From contig NZ_VXJV01000012.1 of NCBI RefSeq assembly GCF_008692785.1, forward strand, positions 1 to 64,000: DNA of 64,000 bases, in the 5' to 3' direction. The position numbers were made by a program, and so were the translations under genes. Under the pieces are notes generated by a model. It had not been told where the DNA came from and did not search any database. It saw only the letters and a list, made by a program, of their open reading frames with translations. Positions 47,087 through 60,347 of the stretch are shown piece by piece; the stretch's first letter is position 1, and each line of letters opens with the position of its first letter. Source of the DNA: Salmonella enterica subsp. diarizonae (GTDB taxonomy: Bacteria > Pseudomonadota > Gammaproteobacteria > Enterobacterales > Enterobacteriaceae).

Positions 47087-47222
47087 AGTCGTTATACTGT
47101 CGCGCCCGTAGCGACGCCATCCGTACGGTTTATTATCCAGTCCGATTTCGTAAGCGCCTTGAGTGACTAAAAGACGCCATGGGGGGATGTGTTGCCCTGA
47201 TGCACTGCCCTGCAAGGGGCAT

Positions 47223-47246
47223 AAAAAAGCCGACCTGGTGGTCGGC
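47223..47246 (-). terminator. rne terminator
   Basis: On the minus strand GCCGACC / GGTCGGC stem with a 4-base loop followed by six T, just beyond the rne stop. Confidence 0.92.
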
Positions 47247-47264
47247 TTTGTATCAGCGGTTACC

Positions 47265-50200
47265 TCATTCTACCGGCTGTGGACGTGTCGCCGGAGCGCT
47301 GGCGTGACGCGTGGCGCTGTGTCCGCCTGCGGCGCCTTTACCTTCAAAGTGGAAGGAAGGGCGATGCCAGTCGCTATGGTGCGGGGCTTCCGGCACATAT
47401 TCCGGCGCTGGCGCACGCGTCATTGGCGCACTGGCGTGGTTATGATCGTCAACGCAGACAACATCCTGCGTCTTTTCCTCTACCTGGGCCGGTGCGATAA
47501 CGGTTTCTTCTGCCGTGTGCTCCACAACAGCCGCTTCCGCTTTTGTCTCTTCTTCTGGCTCGACAACGACAACCTCAGCCACGTTTTCAGCAACCGTAAT
47601 GGACGTGTCGGCGGTTTCTGCTGCTGGTTCGGCGTCAGCAATAACCTCTTGCGCCACCGGCGTATCGCTTTCGGCAATCAGTTGCGGCTGCTCATCAACC
47701 GACGCGGCAATCACTTCCGGATGCGTTGTCTCGATGTCGACGGCTTCTGGTGCCTGTGGTTCGGCGACGATCTGCGGCTTAACGGCAACATTTTCTACTG
47801 CCTGTACCGACGTTTCTGGTTCGAACGCCACGGTCGCAGCGATAACCTGCTGTTCAGGGACGACAGCTTGTGGCAGCGCCAGTTCCACTTCACGCTGCTC
47901 TTCAACCTGCGTTTCCTGAGGACGAACAATCGGGTAGCGGACCCAGACTTTACCGGATGCCATTTCCGGCGACGCGCAGGCGACGGTTAACGGCATCGGC
48001 GATTGTGTCGGATAGCGTTCGTCACGATAGCGACGACGACGCTGACCGCTTACGCGCAGGTGGCGCGGAGAACGGCGGGAGCGACGCGGCATGCCAGTAT
48101 TATCGCGAGGTTCTACACTATCGTCCTGCTCCGTTGCGATATCGGCAACGACCGGTAAATCGACTTTCGCCAGTTCGGTACGCGGCGCTGAAACGGGCTG
48201 TTCAACGTTTTCAACCGGGCGCGGTTCGTCGACGACGACTGGCGTGTCAACCGTTTCAACCGCCGCACTGTTGGTAAAGCGGACTTTCTGATTAAGCTGA
48301 CGCTGCTTACGGCGTGGCTGAACCTGCTGAACGCGCTCTTCCTGTTCGGTCTCCTGGACAGGCTGCTCTTCGCGGTTAAGCGCTTTTACTTCCTGCTGCG
48401 CCTGGCGCTTGTCATCATTGCGGCGGCGGTTGCGTTCGCGACGCGGCGTCTGTTGCTGCTCATCGCCGGTTTTCGCTTTTTCCGCCGTTTCCTGCTGGCG
48501 GGTATCGCGCGCTTCTGCATTTTGCTGCTGTGCCTGGCGACGGTTACGACGATTATCGTCGCGGCTCTCGCTGCCATCACGCTCGGCACGGTTATCACGG
48601 GTGTCACGGCGTTCGTTGCGATCGCGACGGTTGTTCTGCCGAGGCTTGCGACGATCCTGCTGACGTTCCGGTTTTTCTTCCGCTTTCGGCGCGGCTTTTT
48701 CGACGGTTTTCGTCTCTTCATCACCGCTGAACAGTTGTTTCAGTGCGTTAAGGAAACGGCTAAACAGACCCGGCTGTGCAGGCTGCGCGGCGGTAACATT
48801 GTCCTTTTTCGCCGTGGCGACGCTAACCGCCGGTTCGGCAGGCGTCGGCGCCGGAGGCACATCTGGCATAGCGAACGTCGCCAGCGCAGGCTGTTCCGGG
48901 CGTTTACGCTCGGCGTACTCTTCTTCAGAAGGCAGCGCCATCGCTTCTTCGTGCAGTTTCGGCAGCATGTAGCTCAGGGTCGGCGTTTCTTCCCCTTTGC
49001 GTACGCGCAGCACGGAATAGTGCGGCGTTTCCATCTGATCGTTCGGGACGATGACACAGCGGACGCCATCCTGACGCGTCTCAATAGCGTTAACTGCCGT
49101 CCGCTTTTCGTTAAGCAGATAAGAGGCGATCGGCACCGGAACAATGGCATGGACTTCCTGCGTATTCTCTTTCAGCGCTTCTTCTTCAATCAGGCGCAGA
49201 ATAGACAGCGACAGAGATTCGTTATCGCGCACGGTGCCGGTACCACTACAGCGCGGACACACGTGATGGCTGGATTCGCCCAGCGACGGACTCAGGCGCT
49301 GACGAGACATCTCCAGCAGGCCGAAGCGGGAAATATGACTAATCTGAATACGCGCCCGGTCCTGACGCACCGCTTCACGCAGGCGGTTTTCTACCGCGCG
49401 CTGGTGACGTACCGGCGTCATATCGATAAAGTCGATAACGATCAGGCCGCCCAGGTCGCGCAGACGCAGTTGGCGGGCAATCTCGTCGGCCGCTTCGAGG
49501 TTGGTGTTGAACGCGGTTTCTTCGATATCGCCGCCGCGAGTTGCGCGAGCGGAGTTGATATCGATGGCGGTTAACGCTTCGGTGCTGTCAATGACGATGG
49601 AGCCGCCGGACGGCAGGCGCACTTCACGCTGGAATGCCGATTCGATCTGCGATTCAATCTGGTAATGGCTGAACAACGGGATTTCACCGGTGTACAGCTT
49701 AATTTTGCTGGTAAAATCCGGGCGGCCCAACGCGGCGATATGCTGACGCGCCATTTCCATCACTTTTGGGTTGTCGATCAGGATTTCACCGATATCCTGA
49801 CGCAGATAATCGCGAAACGCGCGTACGATGACGTTGCTTTCCTGATGGATCAGGAACGGCGCAGGACGACTTTCAGCGGCTTTTTGAATGGCTTCCCAGT
49901 GTTTCAGGCGGAAGCTTAAATCCCACTGCAACGCTTCTGCGGATTTACCCACGCCCGCGGTACGCACAATAAGCCCCATTCCTTCAGGGAGCTCCAGGCT
50001 GGCCAGCGCTTCTTTTAACTCGGTACGATCGTCACCTTCAATGCGGCGGGAAATACCACCCGCGCGCGGGTTATTCGGCATCAAAACCAGGTAGCTGCCC
50101 GCCAGACTGATAAAGGTGGTTAACGCCGCGCCTTTGTTGCCGCGTTCTTCTTTATCGATTTGAACAATGACTTCCTGGCCTTCACGTAACACATCTTTGA

Positions 50201-50468
50201 TGTTCGGGCGACCATGAGCGCTGTAGTTAGCGGGGAAATATTCGCGGGCAATTTCTTTTAACGGGAGGAAACCGTGACGTTCTGCGCCGTAATCAACAAA
50301 AGCCGCTTCCAGGCTCGGTTCAATACGGGTAATTTTGCCTTTATAGATGTTTGCTTTTTTCTGCTCGTGTCCGGGGCTTTCTATATCCAGATCGTACAGA
50401 CGCTGCCCATCTACAAGGGCGACGCGCAACTCTTCCTGCTGAGTCGCGTTGATTAACATTCTTTTCAT
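47265..50468 (-). CDS. rne: ribonuclease E
   Basis: 1067-residue essential endonuclease and degradosome scaffold. The N-terminal half holds the S1 domain (residues about 35-125), the 5' sensor/RNase H-like region, the catalytic Asp residues in [13 protein letters not shown] (303) and VIDFIDMTP (346), and the zinc-link CPRCSGTG (404-407). The C-terminal half is disordered and low complexity: membrane-binding helix ([15 protein letters not shown]), Arg-rich RNA sites (about 600-680), and binding sites for RhlB, enolase and, at the extreme C-terminus, PNPase. Autoregulated through its leader. Confidence 0.98.
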   Translation of the reverse strand: MKRMLINATQQEELRVALVDGQRLYDLDIESPGHEQKKANIYKGKITRIEPSLEAAFVDYGAERHGFLPLKEIAREYFPANYSAHGRPNIKDVLREGQEVIVQIDKEERGNKGAALTTFISLAGSYLVLMPNNPRAGGISRRIEGDDRTELKEALASLELPEGMGLIVRTAGVGKSAEALQWDLSFRLKHWEAIQKAAESRPAPFLIHQESNVIVRAFRDYLRQDIGEILIDNPKVMEMARQHIAALGRPDFTSKIKLYTGEIPLFSHYQIESQIESAFQREVRLPSGGSIVIDSTEALTAIDINSARATRGGDIEETAFNTNLEAADEIARQLRLRDLGGLIVIDFIDMTPVRHQRAVENRLREAVRQDRARIQISHISRFGLLEMSRQRLSPSLGESSHHVCPRCSGTGTVRDNESLSLSILRLIEEEALKENTQEVHAIVPVPIASYLLNEKRTAVNAIETRQDGVRCVIVPNDQMETPHYSVLRVRKGEETPTLSYMLPKLHEEAMALPSEEEYAERKRPEQPALATFAMPDVPPAPTPAEPAVSVATAKKDNVTAAQPAQPGLFSRFLNALKQLFSGDEETKTVEKAAPKAEEKPERQQDRRKPRQNNRRDRNERRDTRDNRAERDGSESRDDNRRNRRQAQQQNAEARDTRQQETAEKAKTGDEQQQTPRRERNRRRNDDKRQAQQEVKALNREEQPVQETEQEERVQQVQPRRKQRQLNQKVRFTNSAAVETVDTPVVVDEPRPVENVEQPVSAPRTELAKVDLPVVADIATEQDDSVEPRDNTGMPRRSRRSPRHLRVSGQRRRRYRDERYPTQSPMPLTVACASPEMASGKVWVRYPIVRPQETQVEEQREVELALPQAVVPEQQVIAATVAFEPETSVQAVENVAVKPQIVAEPQAPEAVDIETTHPEVIAASVDEQPQLIAESDTPVAQEVIADAEPAAETADTSITVAENVAEVVVVEPEEETKAEAAVVEHTAEETVIAPAQVEEKTQDVVCVDDHNHASAPMTRAPAPEYVPEAPHHSDWHRPSFHFEGKGAAGGHSATRHASAPATRPQPVE

Positions 50469-50840
50469 CGTAACTTACTCATTATTCTTACGTTGACGAC
50501 TAAGCTGCGGGCATGGTGACGCCTTACCGGGCATGAACCGATGGCCTCGTGACTATTTCGCGTCGCCAACCTCACGGTTATCGTCAGCTCAAAGAGGCGC
50601 AGAGTGTCGGTTGCCTGTATTTCATACGGAAACACAGCGCAATTATCAGGGAAGCAGCCTGGGCATTACTCTCCAGAGAAGATCCTATCTACCGGTAAGG
50701 ACTGCAACCCGCAGCCCGCTAACTGTCTGAAAAATCAATACGTCTTACGCCATTGCTGCGTTGATGATCGGTCAGACAAAATGGGTTATTCCGCTAAACT
50801 TTTTGTTTTAACAAGTTTCGGTGCGGAAACCGCATCATTA
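50469..50840 (-). promoter_or_regulatory. long 5' leader of rne (autoregulatory)
   Basis: No gene fits in the about 370 bases upstream of rne. E. coli rne has a 361-base leader whose hairpins let RNase E cut its own message; the same arrangement is inferred from the spacing here. A possible -10 (TATAAC, minus strand, near 50857-50862) fits a start around 50830-50850. The remaining bases to 51041 carry the divergent rluC promoter. Confidence 0.7.
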
Positions 50841-51041
50841 TTCCACTGCTAACCTTGTTATAGCAAGATGACTTTTACCATTTATCACCCGCTTACTCAC
50901 AGTTTTTTCACCAGCGCGAGCCGATCGCTTTAATAACCAGCAAAACCGCAGTGAAAAATGTTCATCCGCTGGCGTAGACGTTAATATAAGCATAGAAAAA
51001 TGTGTGGCGCGAATCTCGCAGGCTATTTAGAATCGCCCCCC

Positions 51042-51995
51042 ATGAAAACAGAAACGCCATCCGTAAAAATTGTTGCCATCGCCGCTGACGAAGCGGGGCA
51101 ACGCATTGACAACTTTTTGCGCACCCAACTGAAAGGGGTACCAAAAAGTATGATTTATCGCATCTTGCGTAAAGGCGAGGTGCGGGTGAACAAAAAACGC
51201 ATCAAACCGGAATACAAGCTGGAAGCGGGCGATGAAGTCCGCATTCCGCCGGTTCGCGTTGCTGAACGCGAAGAAGAGGCCGTGTCGCCGCATTTACAAA
51301 AAGTGGCGGCGTTGGCTGACGTCATTTTGTATGAAGACGACCATATTCTGGTGCTGAATAAGCCTTCCGGCACCGCCGTACACGGCGGGAGCGGGTTAAG
51401 TTTCGGCGTCATCGAAGGGTTACGGGCGTTGCGTCCGGAAGCGCGATTCCTGGAACTGGTGCATCGTCTCGACCGCGATACCTCCGGCGTGCTGTTGGTG
51501 GCGAAAAAACGCTCCGCGCTGCGTTCGCTGCATGAGCAACTGCGCGAGAAGGGAATGCAAAAAGATTATCTGGCGCTGGTGCGCGGTCAGTGGCAATCGC
51601 ACGTCAAAAGCGTGCAGGCGCCGTTATTAAAGAACATTCTGCAAAGCGGTGAGCGCATTGTTCGCGTGAGCCAGGAAGGCAAACCGTCAGAAACCCGCTT
51701 TAAGGTGGAAGAGCGCTATGCGTTCGCCACGCTGGTGCGCTGTAGCCCGGTAACGGGCCGTACGCATCAGATTCGCGTGCATACCCAATATGCCGGTCAT
51801 CCTATTGCGTTCGACGATCGCTACGGCGATCGGGAATTTGATAAGCAACTGGCGGGTACGGGATTATCGCGTCTATTTCTTCATGCCGCCGCGCTGAAAT
51901 TCACCCATCCGGGGACAGGCGACGTATTGCGCATTGAAGCGCCAATGGATGACCAGCTTAAACGGTGTTTACAGGTATTACGTAAGCCTGCCTGA
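51042..51995 (+). CDS. rluC: 23S rRNA pseudouridine synthase C
   Basis: 317 residues from ATG 51042. N-terminal S4 RNA-binding domain (about 20-80, QRIDNFLRTQLKGVPKSMIY) then the RluA-type catalytic domain with the Asp in HRLDRDTSG near residue 144 and the closing motif GRTHQIRVH. Makes pseudouridine at positions 955, 2504 and 2580 of 23S rRNA. A frame open upstream adds 14 residues without a ribosome site. Confidence 0.96.
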   Translation: MKTETPSVKIVAIAADEAGQRIDNFLRTQLKGVPKSMIYRILRKGEVRVNKKRIKPEYKLEAGDEVRIPPVRVAEREEEAVSPHLQKVAALADVILYEDDHILVLNKPSGTAVHGGSGLSFGVIEGLRALRPEARFLELVHRLDRDTSGVLLVAKKRSALRSLHEQLREKGMQKDYLALVRGQWQSHVKSVQAPLLKNILQSGERIVRVSQEGKPSETRFKVEERYAFATLVRCSPVTGRTHQIRVHTQYAGHPIAFDDRYGDREFDKQLAGTGLSRLFLHAAALKFTHPGTGDVLRIEAPMDDQLKRCLQVLRKPA

Positions 51996-52005
51996 CGCGT
52001 TTGTA

Positions 52006-52085
52006 GACCGGATAAGCTGCTTACAGCGTTATCCGGTAAGAAAGTGCCTGATGGTGACGCTTGCGTGTCTTTATCAGGCCTACAG
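52006..52085. repeat. BIME after rluC
   Basis: ACCGGATAAGC with GCGTTATCCGGT and then GTGCCTGATGG with TTATCAGGCCTAC form two REP hairpins between the converging rluC and yceF. Confidence 0.8.
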
Positions 52086-52103
52086 TGCTACAAACTTCTC
52101 CGA

Positions 52104-52688
52104 CTATGCGTTAAGCGGGTTCATCTCTTCCCGTCTGAGCATCTGGCACAGGGCAATAAGCGGCAATCCGATCAGCGTATTCGGATCGCGGCCCTCTAAA
52201 CGTTCAAATAATGCAATGCCTAAACCTTCGCTTTTAAAACTTCCCGCGCAGTGCAGCGGATGCTCTTTGCGGACATAGTCGTCTATTTCCACTTCGCTTA
52301 AATGGCGAAAATGAACGTCAAAAGGCTCCACTTCGGTTTGTAAGTGTCCGGAGGCGGAGTTATACAATGCCAGTCCGGTATAAAACGTCACAATATTTCC
52401 GCTGGCTTTGGCTAATTGCTGACGCGCTTTTTCTTCCGTCAGCGGTTTGCCGGTAATTTCACCGTCCAGAACGCAAATTTGATCGGAGCCAATAATCAAA
52501 TGATTCGGGAAACGCGCGGCGAGCGATTGCGCTTTAGCCTGTGCCAGACGTAACACCAACTGACGCGGCGCTTCGCCCGGCATAGGGGTTTCATCAACGT
52601 CCGGCGCGGCGCATTCGAAAGGAATAGTCAGTTTTTCCAGCAGCGCGCGACGCCAGGGAGAGGTAGACGCAAGGATGAGGCGGGGCAT
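52104..52688 (-). CDS. yceF: Maf-family nucleotide pyrophosphatase YceF
   Basis: 194 residues. Maf family motifs: [17 protein letters not shown] at the N-terminus, [10 protein letters not shown] near residue 35 and the catalytic Asp in [12 protein letters not shown] near 70. E. coli YceF hydrolyses 7-methyl-GTP, acting as a house-cleaning enzyme. Divergent from the SraB/yceD region. Confidence 0.95.
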   Translation of the reverse strand: MPRLILASTSPWRRALLEKLTIPFECAAPDVDETPMPGEAPRQLVLRLAQAKAQSLAARFPNHLIIGSDQICVLDGEITGKPLTEEKARQQLAKASGNIVTFYTGLALYNSASGHLQTEVEPFDVHFRHLSEVEIDDYVRKEHPLHCAGSFKSEGLGIALFERLEGRDPNTLIGLPLIALCQMLRREEMNPLNA

Positions 52689-52712
52689 ATTTTTTCCCTC
52701 AGATATAGCGTA

Positions 52713-53407
<695 letters not shown>

Positions 53408-53446
53408 TAGGTCTTCCCCGCGGACGCAGGGATAAACCGTAATTGA

Positions 53447-53632
<186 letters not shown>

Positions 53633-53766
53633 TCGCGCGATACTCAATGCCTTTTGCATCACAGGTGCGCCTGTGGTGTAAAAGCCGAAGAGTACAAGCG
53701 TGATAAAGCTTAGTGAGGATTTCTCCGCGTAAGCGGAGAAACACCGAACCAGGCAGCGACGATACC

Positions 53767-54846
53767 TTGACACGTCTAACCCTGGCGTTAGATGTCATGG
53801 GGGGCGATTTTGGCCCTTCCGTGACGGTGCCTGCAGCATTGCAGGCACTGAACGCTAATTCGCAGCTCACTCTTCTTTTAGTCGGGAATCCCGATATTAT
53901 CACGCCATTACTTGCCAAAGCTGACTTTGAACAACGTTCGCGTCTGCAGATTATCCCTGCACAGTCAGTTATTGCCAGTGATGCCCGGCCTTCGCAGGCG
54001 ATCCGCGCCAGTCGCGGGACATCCATGCGTGTGGCCCTGGAGCTTGTGAAAGAAGGCCGAGCCGAAGCTTGCGTTAGCGCCGGTAATACCGGGGCGCTGA
54101 TGGGGCTGGCGAAATTATTGCTCAAGCCTCTTGAGGGGATTGAGCGTCCGGCGTTGGTGACGGTATTACCGCATCAGCAAAAGGGCAAAACGGTAGTGCT
54201 TGATTTGGGTGCCAACGTCGATTGCGACAGTACCATGCTGGTGCAGTTTGCCGTGATGGGCGCCGTTTTGGCGGAAGAGGTCGTCGGGATCAAAAATCCC
54301 CGCGTGGCGCTACTCAATATCGGGGAAGAAGAAACCAAAGGCCTCGACAGTATTCGCGAAGCCTCTTTAATGCTAAAAACAGTCCCAACCATCAACTACA
54401 TCGGCTACCTTGAGGCGAATGAATTACTGACGGGAAAAACCGATGTACTGGTGTGTGACGGCTTTACAGGCAATGTCACACTTAAAACGATGGAAGGTGT
54501 TGTCAGAATGTTCCTTTCACTGCTGAAATCACAGGGCGAGGGGAAAAAACGGTCGTGGTGGCTGCTGTTATTAAAACGTTGGTTACAAAAAAGCCTGACG
54601 AGGCGATTCAGTCACCTCAACCCCGACCAGTATAATGGCGCCTGTCTGTTAGGATTGCGTGGCACGGTGATAAAAAGTCATGGTGCAGCCAATCAGCGAG
54701 CATTTGCAGTCGCGATTGAACAGGCAGTGCAGGCGGTGCAGCGACAAGTTCCTCAGCGAATTGCCGCTCGCCTGGAATCTGTATACCCAGCCGGATTTGA
54801 ACCGCTGGACGATGGCAAAGGCGTAAACCTGCGGGCGCACAGATAA
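53767..54846 (+). CDS. plsX: phosphate acyltransferase PlsX
   Basis: 359 residues from TTG 53767 (translated [19 protein letters not shown]), an unusual start that matches the family N-terminus; no good ATG is close. Converts acyl-ACP to acyl-phosphate for phospholipid synthesis. Glycine-rich [12 protein letters not shown] near residue 100 and [13 protein letters not shown] near 240 are family motifs. Lies between rpmF and fabH. Confidence 0.95.
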   Translation: MTRLTLALDVMGGDFGPSVTVPAALQALNANSQLTLLLVGNPDIITPLLAKADFEQRSRLQIIPAQSVIASDARPSQAIRASRGTSMRVALELVKEGRAEACVSAGNTGALMGLAKLLLKPLEGIERPALVTVLPHQQKGKTVVLDLGANVDCDSTMLVQFAVMGAVLAEEVVGIKNPRVALLNIGEEETKGLDSIREASLMLKTVPTINYIGYLEANELLTGKTDVLVCDGFTGNVTLKTMEGVVRMFLSLLKSQGEGKKRSWWLLLLKRWLQKSLTRRFSHLNPDQYNGACLLGLRGTVIKSHGAANQRAFAVAIEQAVQAVQRQVPQRIAARLESVYPAGFEPLDDGKGVNLRAHR

Positions 54847-54925
54847 TAACGCTGTGTTCCCGGCGCCGCCAGCGTGCCAGACGTTTACAGGTAACGGTAT
54901 ATAACCGAAAAGTGACTGAGCGTAC

Positions 54926-55879
54926 ATGTATACGAAGATTATTGGTACTGGCAGCTATCTGCCCGAACAAGTGCGGACTAACGCCGATCTGGAAAAAATG
55001 GTTGAGACCTCTGACGAGTGGATTGTCACTCGTACAGGTATTCGTGAACGCCATATCGCCGCGCCAAATGAAACTGTCGCGACGATGGGCTTTACCGCTG
55101 CGAATCGCGCGCTTGAGATGGCGGGGATCGATAAAGACCAAATTGGCTTGATTGTGGTGGCTACTACATCAGCAACGCATGCATTTCCAAGCGCGGCATG
55201 TCAGATTCAAAGTATGCTCGGTATTAAAGGTTGCCCGGCGTTTGATGTCGCGGCAGCGTGCGCAGGTTTCACCTACGCGTTAAGCATTGCCGACCAGTAC
55301 GTTAAATCCGGCGCGGTTAAACACGCGCTGGTGGTCGGTTCCGATGTATTAGCCCGCACCTGCGATCCTGGCGATCGTGGTACGATCATTATTTTCGGCG
55401 ATGGCGCAGGCGCGGCCGTACTGAGCGCTTCTGAAGAACCGGGTATCATCTCCACCCATCTTCATGCCGATGGCCGTTACGGTGAATTACTGACCCTGCC
55501 GAATGCCGATCGCGTAAATCCGAATAACCCGATTTACCTGACGATGGCGGGCAATGAAGTCTTTAAAGTGGCTGTCACTGAGCTGGCGCATATTGTCGAT
55601 GAGACGCTGGCGGCCAATAACCTGGATCGTTCAGAACTCGATTGGCTGGTGCCGCATCAGGCTAACCTGCGTATCATTAGCGCGACAGCGAAAAAACTCG
55701 GCATGTCGATGGACAATGTTGTCGTCACGCTGGACAGACACGGTAATACCTCCGCGGCTTCTGTCCCGTGCGCACTGGATGAAGCCGTGCGTGACGGGCG
55801 AATTAAAGCTGGCCAACTGGTATTGCTTGAAGCCTTCGGGGGGGGATTCACCTGGGGCTCCGCGCTGATTCGTTTTTAG
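54926..55879 (+). CDS. fabH: 3-oxoacyl-ACP synthase III (FabH)
   Basis: 317-residue thiolase-fold enzyme that starts fatty-acid synthesis by condensing acetyl-CoA with malonyl-ACP. Catalytic Cys112 in [11 protein letters not shown], His244 in [11 protein letters not shown] and Asn274 in [10 protein letters not shown]. Length and order as in E. coli. Followed 15 bases later by fabD. Confidence 0.98.
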   Translation: MYTKIIGTGSYLPEQVRTNADLEKMVETSDEWIVTRTGIRERHIAAPNETVATMGFTAANRALEMAGIDKDQIGLIVVATTSATHAFPSAACQIQSMLGIKGCPAFDVAAACAGFTYALSIADQYVKSGAVKHALVVGSDVLARTCDPGDRGTIIIFGDGAGAAVLSASEEPGIISTHLHADGRYGELLTLPNADRVNPNNPIYLTMAGNEVFKVAVTELAHIVDETLAANNLDRSELDWLVPHQANLRIISATAKKLGMSMDNVVVTLDRHGNTSAASVPCALDEAVRDGRIKAGQLVLLEAFGGGFTWGSALIRF

Positions 55880-55894
55880 TATAAGGATTTAAAC

Positions 55895-56824
55895 ATGACA
55901 CAATTTGCATTTGTGTTCCCCGGTCAGGGTTCTCAGAGCGTAGGGATGTTGGCCGAAATGGCAGCAAATTACCCTATCGTAGAAGAAACGTTTGCTGAAG
56001 CTTCTGCGGCTCTGGGATATGATCTGTGGGCGCTCACCCAGCAAGGTCCGGCGGAAGAACTGAATAAAACCTGGCAGACGCAACCAGCGTTATTGACCGC
56101 TTCCGTCGCGCTTTGGCGCGTTTGGCAGCAGCAGGGCGGTAAAATGCCTGCGTTAATGGCAGGGCACAGCCTGGGCGAATATTCCGCGCTGGTTTGTGCT
56201 GGCGTCATCAATTTTGCTGATGCCGTTCGGCTGGTGGAAATGCGTGGTAAATTCATGCAGGAAGCGGTTCCGGAAGGCACCGGCGGCATGTCTGCGATCA
56301 TCGGTCTGGATGATGCTTCTATTGCTAAAGCCTGTGAAGAAGCTGCCGAAGGCCAGGTTGTTTCTCCGGTTAACTTTAACTCGCCGGGGCAGGTGGTTAT
56401 CGCCGGGCATAAAGAGGCGGTAGAACGTGCGGGCATAGCTTGTAAAGCCGCTGGCGCGAAACGCGCGCTGCCGCTGCCGGTGAGCGTGCCGTCGCACTGT
56501 GCTCTGATGAAACCAGCGGCAGAGAAACTGGCGGTTGAATTAGCCAAAATTACCTTTAGCGCGCCAACGGTGTCGGTAGTGAACAACGTTGACGTGAAAT
56601 GTGAAACCGATGCTGCCGCTATCCGCGATGCGCTGGTTCGCCAGTTGTACAATCCGGTACAGTGGACGAAGAGCGTGGAATTTATCGCGGCGCAGGGCGT
56701 TGAACATCTTTATGAAGTGGGTCCAGGTAAAGTCCTCACTGGTCTGACGAAACGTATTGTCGACACCCTGACAGCGTCGGCGCTGAACGAGCCGGCGGCG
56801 CTGTCTGCGGCACTTACGCAATAA
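55895..56824 (+). CDS. fabD: malonyl-CoA:ACP transacylase
   Basis: 309 residues. Nucleophile Ser92 in the GHSLGEYSAL motif and the partner His in VPSHCALMKPA near residue 201. Loads malonyl onto acyl carrier protein. The start region FVFPGQGSQSVGM is typical. fabG follows after 12 bases. Confidence 0.98.
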   Translation: MTQFAFVFPGQGSQSVGMLAEMAANYPIVEETFAEASAALGYDLWALTQQGPAEELNKTWQTQPALLTASVALWRVWQQQGGKMPALMAGHSLGEYSALVCAGVINFADAVRLVEMRGKFMQEAVPEGTGGMSAIIGLDDASIAKACEEAAEGQVVSPVNFNSPGQVVIAGHKEAVERAGIACKAAGAKRALPLPVSVPSHCALMKPAAEKLAVELAKITFSAPTVSVVNNVDVKCETDAAAIRDALVRQLYNPVQWTKSVEFIAAQGVEHLYEVGPGKVLTGLTKRIVDTLTASALNEPAALSAALTQ

Positions 56825-56836
56825 AAGAGGAAAACC

Positions 56837-57571
56837 ATGAGCTTTGAAGGAAAGATTGCGCTGGTGACTGGTGCAAGTCGTGGCATAGGCCGCGCAATTG
56901 CAGAGACTCTCGTTGCCCGCGGCGCGAAAGTTATCGGGACTGCAACCAGTGAAAATGGTGCGAAGAACATTAGCGACTATTTAGGTGCCAACGGGAAAGG
57001 TTTGATGTTGAATGTGACCGATCCTGCATCTATTGAATCTGTTCTGGAAAATATTCGCGCAGAATTTGGTGAAGTGGATATCCTGGTTAATAATGCCGGT
57101 ATCACTCGTGATAATCTGTTGATGCGAATGAAAGATGATGAGTGGAACGATATTATCGAAACCAATTTATCATCCGTTTTCCGTCTGTCAAAAGCGGTAA
57201 TGCGCGCTATGATGAAAAAGCGTTGTGGTCGCATTATCACTATTGGTTCTGTGGTTGGTACCATGGGAAATGCAGGTCAGGCAAACTACGCTGCGGCGAA
57301 AGCGGGTCTGATCGGTTTCAGTAAATCACTGGCGCGCGAAGTTGCGTCCCGTGGTATTACTGTCAATGTTGTGGCTCCGGGTTTTATTGAAACGGACATG
57401 ACGCGTGCGCTGTCTGACGATCAGCGTGCGGGTATCCTGGCGCAGGTGCCTGCGGGTCGCCTCGGCGGCGCTCAGGAAATCGCCAGTGCGGTTGCATTTT
57501 TAGCCTCTGATGAAGCGAGTTACATCACTGGTGAAACTCTGCACGTCAACGGCGGAATGTATATGGTTTAA
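56837..57571 (+). CDS. fabG: 3-oxoacyl-ACP reductase FabG
   Basis: 244-residue short-chain dehydrogenase. NADPH motif TGASRGIGRAIAE at residues 11-23, the catalytic Ser in GSVVGTMGNAG (138) and the Tyr/Lys pair in NYAAAKAG (151/155). Essential reduction step of the elongation cycle. AGAGGAAAACC precedes the ATG. Confidence 0.98.
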   Translation: MSFEGKIALVTGASRGIGRAIAETLVARGAKVIGTATSENGAKNISDYLGANGKGLMLNVTDPASIESVLENIRAEFGEVDILVNNAGITRDNLLMRMKDDEWNDIIETNLSSVFRLSKAVMRAMMKKRCGRIITIGSVVGTMGNAGQANYAAAKAGLIGFSKSLAREVASRGITVNVVAPGFIETDMTRALSDDQRAGILAQVPAGRLGGAQEIASAVAFLASDEASYITGETLHVNGGMYMV

Positions 57572-57584
57572 TCACGGGATACAC

Positions 57585-57690
57585 AAAATTATTCTGGTTG
57601 AATCAAGGCGGCAAGACCGAGAAGCCCGGGAGCATAGATTACTATGTGACCGGAGTAAGAGGACGCAGCCAACGATGAGTCAGCCTGAAA
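57585..57690. repeat. degenerate ERIC-like element in fabG-acpP gap
   Basis: GGCGGCAAGACCGAGAAGCC, CCGGGAGCATAGATTACTAT, GTGACCGGAGTAAG and CGCAGCCAACG follow the order of the ERIC core, which normally reads around a central palindrome CCCCAGGAGCTTACATAAGT. Its outer ends are eroded. It lies between fabG and the acpP promoter and may be transcribed as part of fabG read-through. Confidence 0.6.
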
Positions 57691-57775
57691 AAAGACGTGT
57701 AGAAAAATATTTGCGTTATTAGGGTGAATGGCCGCAAAATAACGTAAAATCGTGGTAAGACCTGCCGGGATTTAG

Positions 57776-57803
57776 TTGCAAATTTTTCAACATTTTATAC
57801 ACT
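57776..57803 (+). promoter_or_regulatory. acpP promoter
   Basis: TTGCAA (57776-57781), 16 bases, and TACACT (57798-57803) in an AT-rich block 46 bases before acpP. Strong independent expression of acyl carrier protein fits known very high AcpP levels. Confidence 0.6.
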
Positions 57804-57848
57804 ACGAAAACCATCGCGAAAGCGAGTTTTGATAGGAAATTTAAGAGT

Positions 57849-58085
57849 ATGAGCACTATCGAAGAACGCGTTAAGAAAATTATCGGCGAACAGCTGGGCG
57901 TTAAGCAGGAAGAAGTTACCAACAATGCTTCTTTCGTTGAAGACCTGGGCGCAGATTCTCTTGACACCGTTGAGCTGGTAATGGCTCTGGAAGAAGAGTT
58001 TGATACTGAGATTCCGGACGAAGAAGCTGAGAAAATCACCACCGTTCAGGCTGCCATTGATTACATCAACGGCCACCAGGCGTAA
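57849..58085 (+). CDS. acpP: acyl carrier protein
   Basis: 78 residues, highly acidic. The phosphopantetheine attachment Ser is in [10 protein letters not shown] (residue 37 counting Met). Carries all intermediates of fatty-acid synthesis and also serves lipid A and biotin pathways. Identical in style to E. coli AcpP. Separated from fabF by a strong hairpin. Confidence 0.99.
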
Positions 58086-58096
58086 GTGAACATCTC

Positions 58097-59412
<1,316 letters not shown>

Positions 59413-59437
59413 GTAATGCCAGAGGCAGACATTACTG

Positions 59438-59466
59438 AAAAGGTCCGCTTAGCGGGCCTTTTTTAT
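59438..59466 (+). terminator. fabF terminator
   Basis: AAGGTCCGC / GCGGGCCTT stem (one G-T pair) with a TTA loop, followed by six T. Confidence 0.9.
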
Positions 59467-59535
59467 TAGGCAAGTCACCCCTTGTTCTGTGTTATTCATC
59501 CTGCCACACTAGCAGGCTACGGATAAGGAGCCACT

Positions 59536-60345
59536 ATGTTTTTAATTAATGGCCATGAGCAGGATAAGCTTGCTGTAAGCGACCGGGCGACGCAGTTCGG
59601 CGACGGCAGCTTTACGACCGCACGTATTGTTGACGGCAACATTTGTCATCTGGAAGCGCATCTCCAACGTTTGCAGGTTGCCTGTGAAAAATTACGAATC
59701 TCTTTTAGCCATTGGGCGACCCTGCGGCAAGAAATGACGATGTTGGCCGTAGGGCATGATTCAGGCGTGTTGAAAGTGATCATTAGTCGTGGTAGCGGTG
59801 GCAGGGGATACAGCGCCATGAATTGTCAGGCAGCTACCCGGATCCTCTCCGTTTCTGCTTATCCCGCTTATTATTCTCAGTGGCGCAAGCAAGGCATTGC
59901 TCTTACGCTTAGCCCTGTCCCTCTTGGGCGTAACCCCTATCTTGCCGGATTAAAACATCTGAACCGCCTGGAACAGGTGTTGATTCGCTCTCATCTTGAG
60001 CGGACGGACGCCGATGAGGCGCTGGTTCTTGACAGCGAGGGATGGGTTACGGAATGCTGTGCGGCTAATTTGTTCTGGCGTACAGGCGACATTGTTTCTA
60101 CGCCGCGTCTGGATCAGGCAGGGGTGAACGGTATTATGCGGCAATTTTGTTTGCGCAAACTGACGCAGTCCCCTTTCCAGATCCTCGAAGTACAGGCGAG
60201 AGAGGAGGCGGTCAGGCAGGCGGATGAGGTCATCATCTGCAACGCGCTAATGCCGATTATTCCCATACGCGCCTATGACGGCGCGTCGTATTCTTCGCGA
60301 ACACTGTTTCAATTTTTAGCCCCATTTTGTGAGCATCCGAATTAG
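59536..60345 (+). CDS. pabC: aminodeoxychorismate lyase
   Basis: 269-residue fold-type IV PLP enzyme that converts aminodeoxychorismate to p-aminobenzoate plus pyruvate for folate. The PLP Lys is in [12 protein letters not shown] near residue 140 and the family motif [11 protein letters not shown] near 175. GGATAAGGAG precedes the ATG. mltG begins 3 bases after its stop, so the two are coupled. Confidence 0.96.
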   Translation: MFLINGHEQDKLAVSDRATQFGDGSFTTARIVDGNICHLEAHLQRLQVACEKLRISFSHWATLRQEMTMLAVGHDSGVLKVIISRGSGGRGYSAMNCQAATRILSVSAYPAYYSQWRKQGIALTLSPVPLGRNPYLAGLKHLNRLEQVLIRSHLERTDADEALVLDSEGWVTECCAANLFWRTGDIVSTPRLDQAGVNGIMRQFCLRKLTQSPFQILEVQAREEAVRQADEVIICNALMPIIPIRAYDGASYSSRTLFQFLAPFCEHPN

Positions 60346-60347
60346 TT

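Noticed and set aside
47515-49574. Several plus-strand frames up to 373 codons opposite rne
   Set aside because: They are antisense shadows of the Arg/Glu/Pro/Val-rich C-terminal and central coding region of RNase E, with low-complexity translations and no start signals.
50533-50852. Short plus-strand frames upstream of rne
   Set aside because: They overlap the expected structured leader of rne and lack ribosome sites; counted as noise.
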